Assembly: GCF_000327385.1 (NCBI RefSeq)
Contig: NW_008710050.1
Span: 1,241,592-1,305,591 of the forward strand
Source of the DNA: Lottia gigantea
Taxonomy: Eukaryota > Mollusca > Gastropoda > Lottiidae
Reading direction: 5' to 3'
Length of the DNA: 64,000 nt
Under the pieces are notes generated by a model, which had not been told where the DNA came from, did no database searches, and worked only from the letters and a program-made list of their open reading frames with translations. Below, piece after piece: positions 55,384 to 64,000 of the stretch; positions within the stretch are counted from its first letter, which is position 1; each line of letters starts with the position of its first letter. Made by a program: the position numbers and the translations under genes.

Positions 55384-56793
55384 ATGGCTAGGTGTTATCA
55401 CGATCAACAAGACTTTATATCTGATCTTAAAATAGAAGTAGCGAGAGAAGGTGATATATTAGAGAATGGTCAAGATTTAGATGAGATTGAGTGTAAAAAG
55501 AATCCTGGACATCGAGATTTCATTCCCTTTAAAGATCTAACTTTAGAACATTTACCTAATGAACACAGAAATAAAGAAATATTCGATAAGATTAAACATA
55601 TTGGTAGCCTTGTTGCCAGACTAGTGTGGTATAAGACAGTAAATGGGGAACAGAAACCGTATAAATTAGGTTCGGGGTCTGTGGTTAAGGTTTCTAATGA
55701 ATATTATATAAAGACAAATAATCATGTTGTTAAAACAGAGGATGATGTGAAAGATTGTACTGTCGAGTTTCATTACGATGATGATAAAGATAAGACCAGT
55801 GTATTGACTAGTACAGGAGAGAAACTTGTATATACGTGTCCTTTTAGAGATGTCACGTTCTTCCAGTTCGATCCTATACATGATTTCGTGTATAGCCAAC
55901 TAGACAAAATGGATGAAATTCTGCCAAATATTGTTAAAATGTATAAAGACAATCAAATTGTAATTGACATAGCAACCCCAACTTTGATTGCATTTGAAAT
56001 TATGTTTGAGTCTTTTGAAAACCTAAACGATTCACTTATTTGCTTGATGTTTATTTCATGGCCTAATGGTTCTATCAGTTACTTAAAAAGCTCTTATTTT
56101 AAATTTCAACCCATTCCTTCCAATATACAGAAGATGACTTCTATATCTGTACGTATAGATGAAGCTGATGGTAATAGTAGAGTGATACCAGGTGATGTGG
56201 TAAAATTTGATGATGAATATGTTGTTAAAATACCAGAATCTATCTTCCAAGATGAAGTTAAGAAATGTAGACTAGTGTGGAATGGTAAAGTTATTGGTTG
56301 TGGTACTAGATTGTATTTTAAACAATGTACCTTGAAGGAGATTTTTAGTAAAATAAGTGGGGTTGATTTGTTTATCAAACAGTTACCTGGCAGCGTCTGC
56401 TTATTCGATTTTCACCCTAAACCAGAAAATTTAATAACCACGTTGACAGAACGGTCATTAAAAATGTGTTGTGTAGGTCATCCTCATGGTGCTATTAAGA
56501 TGGTAACTTTCGGACGAGATTTGGGAAATTCACAAGAAAGGTTTGATATTCACGGTCGACGTATTGCCCAAGCAAGACAAGACTGTCGGTGTAAAGAAGT
56601 TAGCTGTTTGAAATATTCATGTAAAACGTGTCCTGGTTCCAGTGGATCTCCAGTATTTACATTGTATAGATTTAAAGACCAGAGTTATTGTGCTAGTCAT
56701 TTTATGGGGGAAAAAGTAAACAGGCTTTCATCAGATGGAGAAAAGATAGAAAATCAAAACATTGCCTGGTCTCCTATAACTTACAATTTTTAA
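55384..56793 (+). CDS. Trypsin-fold (PA clan) peptidase-like protein, 469 aa, single coding exon
   Basis: This is a long uninterrupted frame in AT-rich DNA. I chose the ATG at 55384 because the frame upstream has only a TTG and the ATG has A at -3 and G at +4. Residue numbers count from this ATG. A GSGS turn (96-99) precedes a strand and NNHVV with a candidate catalytic His114. Near the C-terminus CPGSSGSPVF supplies a GxSG nucleophile, Ser420. GHPHG (365-369) resembles the GxPxG strand of Trypsin_2-type proteins. There are two candidate catalytic aspartates: Asp156 in RDVTFFQF, 42 residues after His114, and Asp328 in VDLFIKQL, 92 residues before Ser420. Both spacings match trypsin, so about 170 residues appear inserted at the Asp strand. 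Five cysteines (401, 403, 408, 413, 416) crowd just before the serine loop. I see no signal peptide or membrane segment, so a cytosolic location is inferred. The substrate is unknown. It could be an inactive pseudo-enzyme, but the His and Ser motifs look intact. Confidence 0.85.
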   Translation: MARCYHDQQDFISDLKIEVAREGDILENGQDLDEIECKKNPGHRDFIPFKDLTLEHLPNEHRNKEIFDKIKHIGSLVARLVWYKTVNGEQKPYKLGSGSVVKVSNEYYIKTNNHVVKTEDDVKDCTVEFHYDDDKDKTSVLTSTGEKLVYTCPFRDVTFFQFDPIHDFVYSQLDKMDEILPNIVKMYKDNQIVIDIATPTLIAFEIMFESFENLNDSLICLMFISWPNGSISYLKSSYFKFQPIPSNIQKMTSISVRIDEADGNSRVIPGDVVKFDDEYVVKIPESIFQDEVKKCRLVWNGKVIGCGTRLYFKQCTLKEIFSKISGVDLFIKQLPGSVCLFDFHPKPENLITTLTERSLKMCCVGHPHGAIKMVTFGRDLGNSQERFDIHGRRIAQARQDCRCKEVSCLKYSCKTCPGSSGSPVFTLYRFKDQSYCASHFMGEKVNRLSSDGEKIENQNIAWSPITYNF

Positions 56794-57015
56794 CCATTTA
56801 ACCGTTTCTTTATCTTTGATTTGATTGTACTTTTAGTTCAAACAATCAATAGCGAAACAGATCATTCTTACTCTTTTATAACTTTTTCAAACTCATGATG
56901 GTACTTCTCGTTTGAGGAGTTCGCTATTATATAATTATTACTCCCGATTGTGTCTTGTTTTGAACGAATTGCTTGGTCAACGGAATATTCTTTGACTTTC
57001 TTTGAACGAAATAGT

Positions 57016-57535
57016 CCTAGACTTCTCCTCTCTATGACGAGGATATTAGTCTCTGACGCCCAGACTTCTCCTTTCTATAACAAGGATATTAGCCTCTGAC
57101 GCCCAGACTTTTCCCGTCTTTGACGAGGATATGAGTCTATGACGCCCAGACTTTTCCCGTCTTTGACGAGGATATGAGTCTATGACGCCCAGACTTTTCC
57201 CGTCTCTGACGAGGATATTAGCCTCTGACGCTCAGACTTTTCCCGTCTTTGACGAGGATATAAGTCTATGACGCGCAGACTTTTCCCGTCTTTGACGAAG
57301 ATATGAGTCTATGCCGCCCAGACTTTTCCCGTCTTTGACGAGGATATGAGTCTATGACGCCCAGACTTTTCCCGTCTTTGACGAGGATATTTAATGCCCA
57401 GACTTTTCCCGTCTTTGACGAGGATATGAGTCTATGACGCCCAGACTTTCCCGTCTTTGACGAGGATATTAGTCTCTGTCGCCCAGACTTCTCCTTTCTA
57501 TGACGAGGATATAGTCTCTGACGCCCAGACTGAAT
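57016..57535 (+). repeat. 43-bp minisatellite downstream of the peptidase gene
   Basis: GCCCAGACTTTTCCCGTCTT, TGACGAGGATATGAGTCTAT, GAC repeats about 12 times, with outer units reading CTTCTCCTTTCTATGACGAG. It begins about 220 bases after the stop codon, so it may lie in the 3' UTR. The minus-strand frame of 98 residues across it is a repeat artefact. Confidence 0.95.
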
Positions 57536-58184
57536 TTTGAATTTTCCGTCATCTGACATCAAGGGAGATTACTACAATTAGGCATAGTCAATCTTCAAAT
57601 CGAACGATTTCTTTAAAACAGAAACACATTGGCAACCCCTACAAATTCTGTCTTTAATATTTTTATCTGCGGATGATGAATTTATCGATTTTTCCAGGAA
57701 AAAAAAAATATTCGAAGACATTTTCATAATAGCTGAATTTAATTAATTAATATTCCCATCATCTAAACGGAGGATTAACAACCAATCAGATTCATTAGCC
57801 ACTGTAAACTCGGTCAATTACAAAGAAACAGGTTCAGGCCATTTTTTGTCGAATCTGTACGTAGGCAAAGGGGGTATTGATGATGAAGGCTATTTTAATT
57901 GTACGGGTAATTATAATTTATTCAACAATATTAGCTAAGTGGATCATTCAGTTTTGTTGAACATATGAAATGTTGTTGTATAAAAATGTATTTAATGTTG
58001 CTGTCTCTCCTGATTTTTAAAAGGTTGTGTTTGAATAATGATTTATTTTCTAAATTTCTAACTTTTTGACTAAAAGATACAAACATTTACAAAGTGTCAT
58101 TGATGTGGTCATTTGCTTGAGAGAACCTTCTAAGACGCTCTATGAGAGACTATGACACCACATCAGAGTAGGTAAAATTTGAAT

Positions 58185-58264
58185 TCAGCCTCAGCAGTTG
58201 TCCCCCCATTGAGTCAGTCTGTCCCTATTTGTACCCCCAGTCTCGGAAGGCTGGCGCTGCCACT
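58185..58264 (-). mobile_element. Partial copy of the 29511-29815 hAT-like element
   Basis: The reverse complement reads CAGTGGCAGCGCCAGCCTTC and then TACAAATAGGGACAG, matching the left 80 bases of the 29511 element. The right half is missing here. Confidence 0.6.
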
Positions 58265-58409
58265 GCTAGAACAAGAACATATTTCCTCTAAAGGAACAGG
58301 TTTATCATATGACCATATGATAATTGATATATGTTTTAAAGACCGTTCACGTGGTCTTCTGTGTGAAAATAATATGGAGAAAATCTAACAGATATTGACA
58401 ATTTAGAGA

Positions 58410-58785
58410 TGGGTTTTTTCTTATTTTTAGTGTCAATTGAAACAAACTATTTAATAAATTGGTGTTTCTAATGAGTTATCATATATTATTAATCATATCA
58501 TTATGTTCTTATTGCATATAATTAAGAGTTTTAACCAACCATAAATGGACATGTATGTACAGTGTGGATAAACAAAAAAACAAATACTTTTTGACCTTAC
58601 TTATAAGTCACTCATTGCATTCTACTGATAATTCTCTTCTAATTTAGCTAATTATGAATTAATTATGAGACAAACTGGTATTTTAAGTCATTAGAACATA
58701 TCTACTTTCTATTCATTTAAGTATTAGCATTTTCATTTTCATAATGAAAATAAGAGAACCCATCTTTAAACAAATTTTTAAAGAC
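58410..58785 (-). repeat. Dispersed repeat I, copy 2 (inverted)
   Basis: The reverse complement matches 4785-5133 along its length, for example TAAAGATGGGTTCTCTTATT, GAAAATGAAAATGCTAATAC, AATTAGCTAAATTAGAAGAG, GAAACACCAATTTATTAAAT and GACACTAAAAATAAG. It has a small unique segment in the middle (58545-58620). Confidence 0.75.
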
Positions 58786-58998
58786 ACTTGAAACTTGATG
58801 CATGAACCATTATAACGATAAAACAAAGGTATTACAGGTATTTATGCAATGTACATACATTGTGGGTATGACAAAACTTAAGAAAGATACCAAAGGAAAT
58901 TCGACGTTTTCTTATAATGGTAAACATTTGACTAAAAGTAACTTCAAGCTAAAAGAGTTCTATAATAAGTATAAAGGGAGACAACTCTGACAAATTAT

Positions 58999-60045
58999 AT
59001 GGTTTATGGTGAACTTGCCCGACGTCCCTTAAATATTGACATAAAAGTGAGAATGGTTACTATGGGCTCGTTTAATTACAAACAAAGAAACTAAATTAAG
59101 TTATATTATGTACAAATTACTACTACATCGTTTTACTTACAATTCAATCCAAAACCAATGGCTTATTCACGTTAAAAATATACTTGATGATTGCGGATTA
59201 TCCTTTATTTGGATAGACCATTATTTTATTAATATTCCCTGGCTTAAACATAAAGTTCAACACATATTAATAGATCAATTCTTCCAAAAATGGCACAATG
59301 ACCTATACAACTCCCCCAAAGCATTAAATTATAGAATTTTAAATATAAACTAGAAGTTGAACCATACTTATTGAAATTAAATGATAGAAATTAGATAATT
59401 TTATGTAAATTCAGGACAGCCAATATGCCACTCCCCATAGAAACTGGAAGATGGTTTAACATCGAACGCAAGGAACGATCATGCCCCTTATGTAATAGAC
59501 ACGATATTGGAGACGAATATCATTACATCTTTGTTTGTCCATACTTTGAAAATATTAGATTCCATTATATCCCAACTACTTATAAATGTTATAATAATAG
59601 TATAGCTTTCTCTAACATCTTTAACTCCAAACAGTACAGCCAACTTAACAAATTATGTAACTTTATTAATATTATTGTACAACATTTTCGATCCCCGCCA
59701 TCAATCTAACTTTTATAATGTATTTGTATAATTCAAATATGTATTCTTTATATTATATATTATTTACATCTTTATAATTCAAATATGTATTCTTTATATT
59801 ATATATTATTTAAATCTTTATAATTCAAATATGTATTCTTTATATTATATATTATTTACATTTCTATAATTCAAATATGTATTCTTTATATTATATATTA
59901 TTTATATTTCAAATCTATATTATTTATATTTGTATATTTAATTGAAATGTTTATTTTGTTTAACTATGTGTATGTCATATCGTTGATGTTTTTGTATTTC
60001 TTGTAGCAGCATGTCTTTTGCTGTAAAGGAATAAAGTTCTATTCT
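58999..60045 (+). mobile_element. 5'-truncated LINE (non-LTR retrotransposon), C-terminus and 3' UTR
   Basis: Fragments read VYGELARRPLNIDIKVRMV, then KLSYIMYKLLLHRF, then NQWLIHVKNILDDCGLSFIW. From 59425 they read LPIETGRWFNIERKERSCPL followed by CNRHDIGDEYHYIFVCPYF. This is the C-terminal end of an invertebrate LINE ORF2, with its CX2C...HX4C zinc-binding motif. Frameshifts (near 59070 and between 59353 and 59425) and a stop show it is dead. After the ORF stop (59707-59709) comes a short tandem repeat, then a 3' UTR with GGAATAAAG at about 60030. I cannot name the clade with certainty; Jockey/CR1-like is a guess. The sequence before 58999 has no LINE similarity that I can see, as expected for 5' truncation. 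Confidence 0.8.
59710..59935 (+). repeat. Tandem repeat of about 47 bp in the LINE 3' UTR
   Basis: About four to five copies of a unit containing TTCAAATATGTATTCTTTAT and then TATTATATATTATTT follow the LINE stop directly. The last copy decays near 59935. It is probably an internal 3' UTR expansion of the LINE. Confidence 0.8.
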
Positions 60046-60061
60046 GCAGTGTTAATTAACT

Positions 60062-60140
60062 GTGGTCCATCATCTTATGTATCAGGGACAATGATAACAT
60101 TGATTTACACCAATACAATTTGAATTCAATCTGCTGTTCT
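60062..60140 (+). mobile_element. Family E left-arm fragment
   Basis: TGTATCAGGGACAATGATAA, CATTGATTTACACCAATAC and TCTGCTGTTCTTGCC match the family E left arm with divergence. Confidence 0.4.
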
Positions 60141-60884
60141 TGCCACCAACCCCACACTGAGGCGCGAAAAGTGTCCGCTGTGAATGGCACAGGAAAAATG
60201 AAAGAAAAAAAATGAAAACCAGATGCTGACGAATGCGAAAAAATGCTGCACAGAAAATAAAATTGATGCAAATCATCACGTTCGTTATACAAATTTACAC
60301 TCAGTTTCTGTTTTTGTATTTCATTTTGGAATATTTAAAATATTTACTAAATTCAGAAATATTTAAAGAGCTTTTTAAAGTAGCTAGTTGCTTAAGATTT
60401 GTAACGAGTATCTGCATGTACAGATAGCGGCCTCATATTTGATCAAGTCTTCACGTCAAATGGGACATCAGATTTGGAAGCTATGAAGCCATTACTCATA
60501 CCACGATAACCAAATCTCTTTAAGTTATAAGCCCTCGAAACAAAATTCAGAATATGAAATAAATTCTTTCATTTAGAGACAAGATTCATATCATCGCTTC
60601 GGTTATTATTCTAACAATTTAAAATCGATTTTATAAAGCTGTCAGAATGATTTAAATGAATATTAAATCAAAACAGCAGATGTTGAACATTCCATTTCAA
60701 ATTGAAATGTTAAAACGAAACGTAGTCTGGAACACCAAATAATTCAACAATCCGTGTTAGTTTGATTTTAAATTATCAGAATATGAATAATAGCTCATGT
60801 GGTGATCTATATTAATGTTGAAAGATATTTCAAATTTCAGAAATAAAAATAAAAAAGATGTTGAGATTTTAGTTGCCTTGCAGA

Positions 60885-61575
60885 CAAATCGAGTAGCAGA
60901 GCGGCAGCAGGTGTTCTGCAAGAGTAGGAATGGTAGTGCCACAGATCTTTAAGCGATAGACTTCAAATTCAATAAATATCTAAATTCTATATCAGGGTTT
61001 GGGGAGATTAAATTCGAGGAAAGGGAAAAAATGAAAGAAAATAAAAAAATACTAAAGAAACAGCAAAAAAGAAGATGGAAAAAAGTACGGCCATCCTGGT
61101 CACGTGAAATAGCAAGAAAGCTTTGAAATGCATCAATGGAACTTGTTACTTGGTGGTATCACTATTACGTATTCAAAATTACATAAAATGCAGAATTTAA
61201 GTCTAGGCTTTCTTCTTCCATCAAGGATGGCCTCTTTTCCCCATTTTATTTTTGGGACTTTTGGGCATTCTCCATCCCCTAACCCTCCAATCACATTGAA
61301 AGGATGGATTCGGGTTCAGTATGTGTCATATCAAAGTTAAATATTTCACTTATCGGGAGAAAAAGGTTTGTCTTCAGGTCTTCAGTCATTAGAATGCCTG
61401 CCACCTGTTCCCGTTAATTCGCGTGAGGTTTACTCATGTATAAATACTCCAAAATTGCTCATGAATGCGTGAGATGAGCAGTAGATCGTTAAGATTAATG
61501 TTGACTAATCAGCAGCAGAGCCAACCACAGTGGGTGTTCTGGAAGAGTTGGAATGATAATGCTATCACCACTGAT
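60885..61575 (+). repeat. Two diverged copies of a 60-bp GCAG-rich block
   Basis: AGCAGAGCGGCAGCAGGTGT TCTGCAAGAGTAGGAATGGT at 60896 resembles AGCAGAGCCAACCACAGTGG GTGTTCTGGAAGAGTTGGAA at 61512. Between them is AT-rich sequence with no gene. Confidence 0.45.
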
Positions 61576-61624
61576 CTTACTGCATTAGATAGCAAATTAA
61601 ACTAATATCAAAAATGTCTCGTGT

Positions 61625-64000
61625 GTGAGATTTATTCATGTGTAAAAGGCACCAAAATGTTGAATCAATTTGTGTGATGTTTATTCACATGTAAAATACA
61701 CCAAATGTTCAATCAATTTTTGTGATGTTTATTCACATGTAAAATACACCAAAATGTTCAATCAATTTGTGTGATGTTCATTCACATGTAAAATACACCA
61801 AAATGTTCATTCAATTTGTGTGATGTATATTCACATGTAAAATATACCAAAATGTTCAATCAATTTGTGTGATGTTTATTCACATGTAAAAGGCACCAAA
61901 ATGTTCATTCAATTTGTGTGATGTTCATTCACATGTAAAATACACCAAAATGTTCATTCAATTTGTGTGATGTATATTCACATGTAAAATATACCAAAAT
62001 GTTCAATCAATTTGTGTGATGTTTATATACATGTGTAAAAGGCACCAAAATGTTGAATCAATTTGTGTGATGTTCATTCACATGTAAAATACACCAAAAT
62101 GTTCATTCAATTTGTGTGATGTTCATTCACATGTAAAATACACCAAAATGTTCATTAAATTTGTGTGATGTTTATTCACATGTAAAATACACCAAAATGT
62201 TCAATCAATTTGTGTGATGTTTATATACATGTGTAAAAGGCACCAAAATGTTCAATCAATTTGTGTGATGTTTATTCACATGTAAAATACACCAAAATGT
62301 TCATTCGATTTGTGTGATGTTTATTCACATGTGTAAAAGGCACCATGATGTTTATTCAATTTGTGTGATGTTTATTCACATGTGTAAAAGGGACCAAAAT
62401 ATTCAATCAATTAGTGTGATGTTTATTCACATGTGTAAAATACACCAAAATGTTCAATCAATTTGTGTGATGTTTATTCACATGTAAAATATACCAAAAT
62501 GTTCAATCAGTTTGAAGGGTGTTTATTCACATGTAAAATACACCAAAATGTTCAATCAATTTGTGTGATGTTTATTCACATTTAAAATACACGAAAATGT
62601 TCATTCAATTTGTGTGATGTTTATTCACATGTAAAATACACCAAAATGTTTATTCAAATTGTGTGATGTTTATTCACATGTAAAACACACCAAAATATTC
62701 AATCAATTTGTGTGATGTTTATTCACATTTAAAATACACGAAAATGTTCATTCAATTTGTGTGATGTTTATTCACATGTAAAATACACCAAAATGTTTAT
62801 TCAAATTGTGTGATGTTTATTCACATGTAAAACACACCAAAATATTCAATCAATTTGTGTGATGTTTATTCACATGTAAAATACACCAAAATGTTCAATC
62901 AATTAGTGTGATGTTTATTCATATGTAAAATACACCAAAATGTTCAATCAATTTGTGTGATGTTTATTCATATGTAAAATACACCCAAATGTTCATTCAA
63001 TTAGCGTAATGTTTATTCACATGTAAAAGGCACCAAAATGTTCATTCAATTTGTGTGATGTTTATATACATGTGTAAAAGGCACCAAAATGTTCATTCAA
63101 TTTGTGTGATGTTTATTCACATGTAAAATATACCAAAATGTTCATTCGATTTGTATGATGTTTATTCACATGTAAAATACACCAAAATGTTTATTCAATT
63201 TGTATGATGTTCATTCACATGTAAAATACACCAAAATGTTCAATCAATTTGTGTGATGTTTATTCACATGTAAAATACACCAAAATGTTCATTCGATTTG
63301 TGTGATGTTTATTCACATGTAAAATACACCAAAATGATCAATCAATGTGTGTGATGTTTATTCACATGTGTAAAAGGCACCAAAATGTTCATTCAATTTG
63401 TATGATGTTTATTCACATGTGTAAAAGGCACCAAAATGTTCAATCAATTTGTGTGATGTTTATTCACATGTGTAAAAGGCACTAAAATGTTCATTCAATT
63501 TGTGTGATGTTTATTCACGTGTAAAATACACCAAAATTTTCAATCAATTTGTGTGATGTTTATTCACATGTAAAATACACCAAAATGTTCAATCAATTTG
63601 TGTGATGTTTATTCACATGTAAAATATACCAAAATGTTCATTCAATTTGTGTGATCTTTATTCATATGTAAAATACACCAAATTGTTCAATCAATTTGTG
63701 TGATGTTTATTCATATGTAAAATACACCAAAATGTTCAATCAATTTGTGTGATGTTTATTCACATGTGTAAAAGGCACCAAAATGTTCATTCTATTTGTG
63801 TGATGTTTATTCACATGTAAAATACACCAAAATGTTCAATCAATTTGTATGATGTTTATTCACATGTAAAATACACCAAAATGTTCAATCAATTTGTGTG
63901 ATGTTTATTCACATGTAAAATACACCAAAATGTTCAATCAATTTGTGTGATGTTTATTCACATGTAAAAGGCACCAAAATGTCAATCAATTTGTGTGATG
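61625..64000 (+). repeat. 49-bp satellite array, about 48 copies, running off the window
   Basis: The unit AATCAATTTGTGTGATGTTT, ATTCACATGTAAAATACACC, AAAATGTTC is about 49 bases. A longer variant reads ACATGTGTAAAAGGCACC (+2). The first recognisable monomers are diverged (61420-61470 and 61615-61665), so the array grew rightward from this edge or the edge has decayed. No gene is present. Confidence 0.97.

Noticed and set aside
57266-57562. 98-codon minus-strand frame
   Set aside because: It lies wholly in the 43-base minisatellite.
58802-58990. 62-codon frame just before the LINE (NSTFSYNGKHLTKSNFKLKE)
   Set aside because: It does not match LINE ORF text and has no other support. It sits between repeat I and the truncated LINE.

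Overview
This window looks like invertebrate nuclear DNA and is strongly AT-rich, with sparse genes and long intron-like stretches. The best guess is a lophotrochozoan, probably a gastropod mollusc. That guess rests on the style of the LINE C-terminus, the tRNA-derived SINE with a (TTTCA)n tail, and the very high load of MITEs and minisatellites. It is an inference from style, because no diagnostic marker gene is present. There is one 92-base assembly gap (51833-51924).

Only one complete protein-coding gene is convincing. It is an intronless-CDS trypsin-fold (PA clan) peptidase of 469 residues at 55384-56793 (+), probably with a 5' UTR intron (54722-55348). Four short open segments with splice-like borders (2931-3061, 21931-22086, about 26190-26281 and 40761-40835, all +) have compatible intron phases. 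They could be exons of one large gene spanning the left two thirds, but this is a hypothesis. Weaker coding relics are an Ig-like fragment near 45.6 kb, a duplicated coding-like stretch at 1.26-1.59 kb and a possible D8C-like fragment at 14.6 kb.

The rest is mobile-element debris and tandem repeats. The mobile elements are: a tRNA-derived SINE family (about ten copies, one with a 15-bp target duplication); hAT-type elements (16155-17094, 7371-7565, 29511-29815 and several partial ends); a TTAA-flanked MITE family (5475-6039 and 47025-47370); a TA-flanked palindromic MITE (38978-39230); a PIF/Harbinger-like MITE (36201-36395) nested in another palindromic MITE; a 5'-truncated LINE (58999-60045); and several unnamed dispersed families (called B, C, E, G, I, J and K here).

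Layout by region. 0-10 kb: sparse, with SINEs and MITEs. 10.25-12.05 kb: a 74/78-bp satellite. 16.1-17.1 kb: a nested hAT with two internal minisatellites. 18.7-21.4 kb: degenerate tandem repeats. 23-33 kb: repeat families with 28-, 36- and 31-bp arrays. 36-39 kb: a dense MITE cluster. 41-48 kb: 107-bp and 57-bp arrays, a CTAT microsatellite, the Ig relic and an alternating inverted-repeat array. 50.5-51 kb: a GC-rich array of about 80 bp per unit. 54.6-56.8 kb: the peptidase gene, followed by a 43-bp array. 58.4-60 kb: repeat I and the LINE. 61.6 kb to the window end: a 49-bp satellite that runs off the edge. The recurring theme is that MITE termini and subterminal sequences appear to seed minisatellites.
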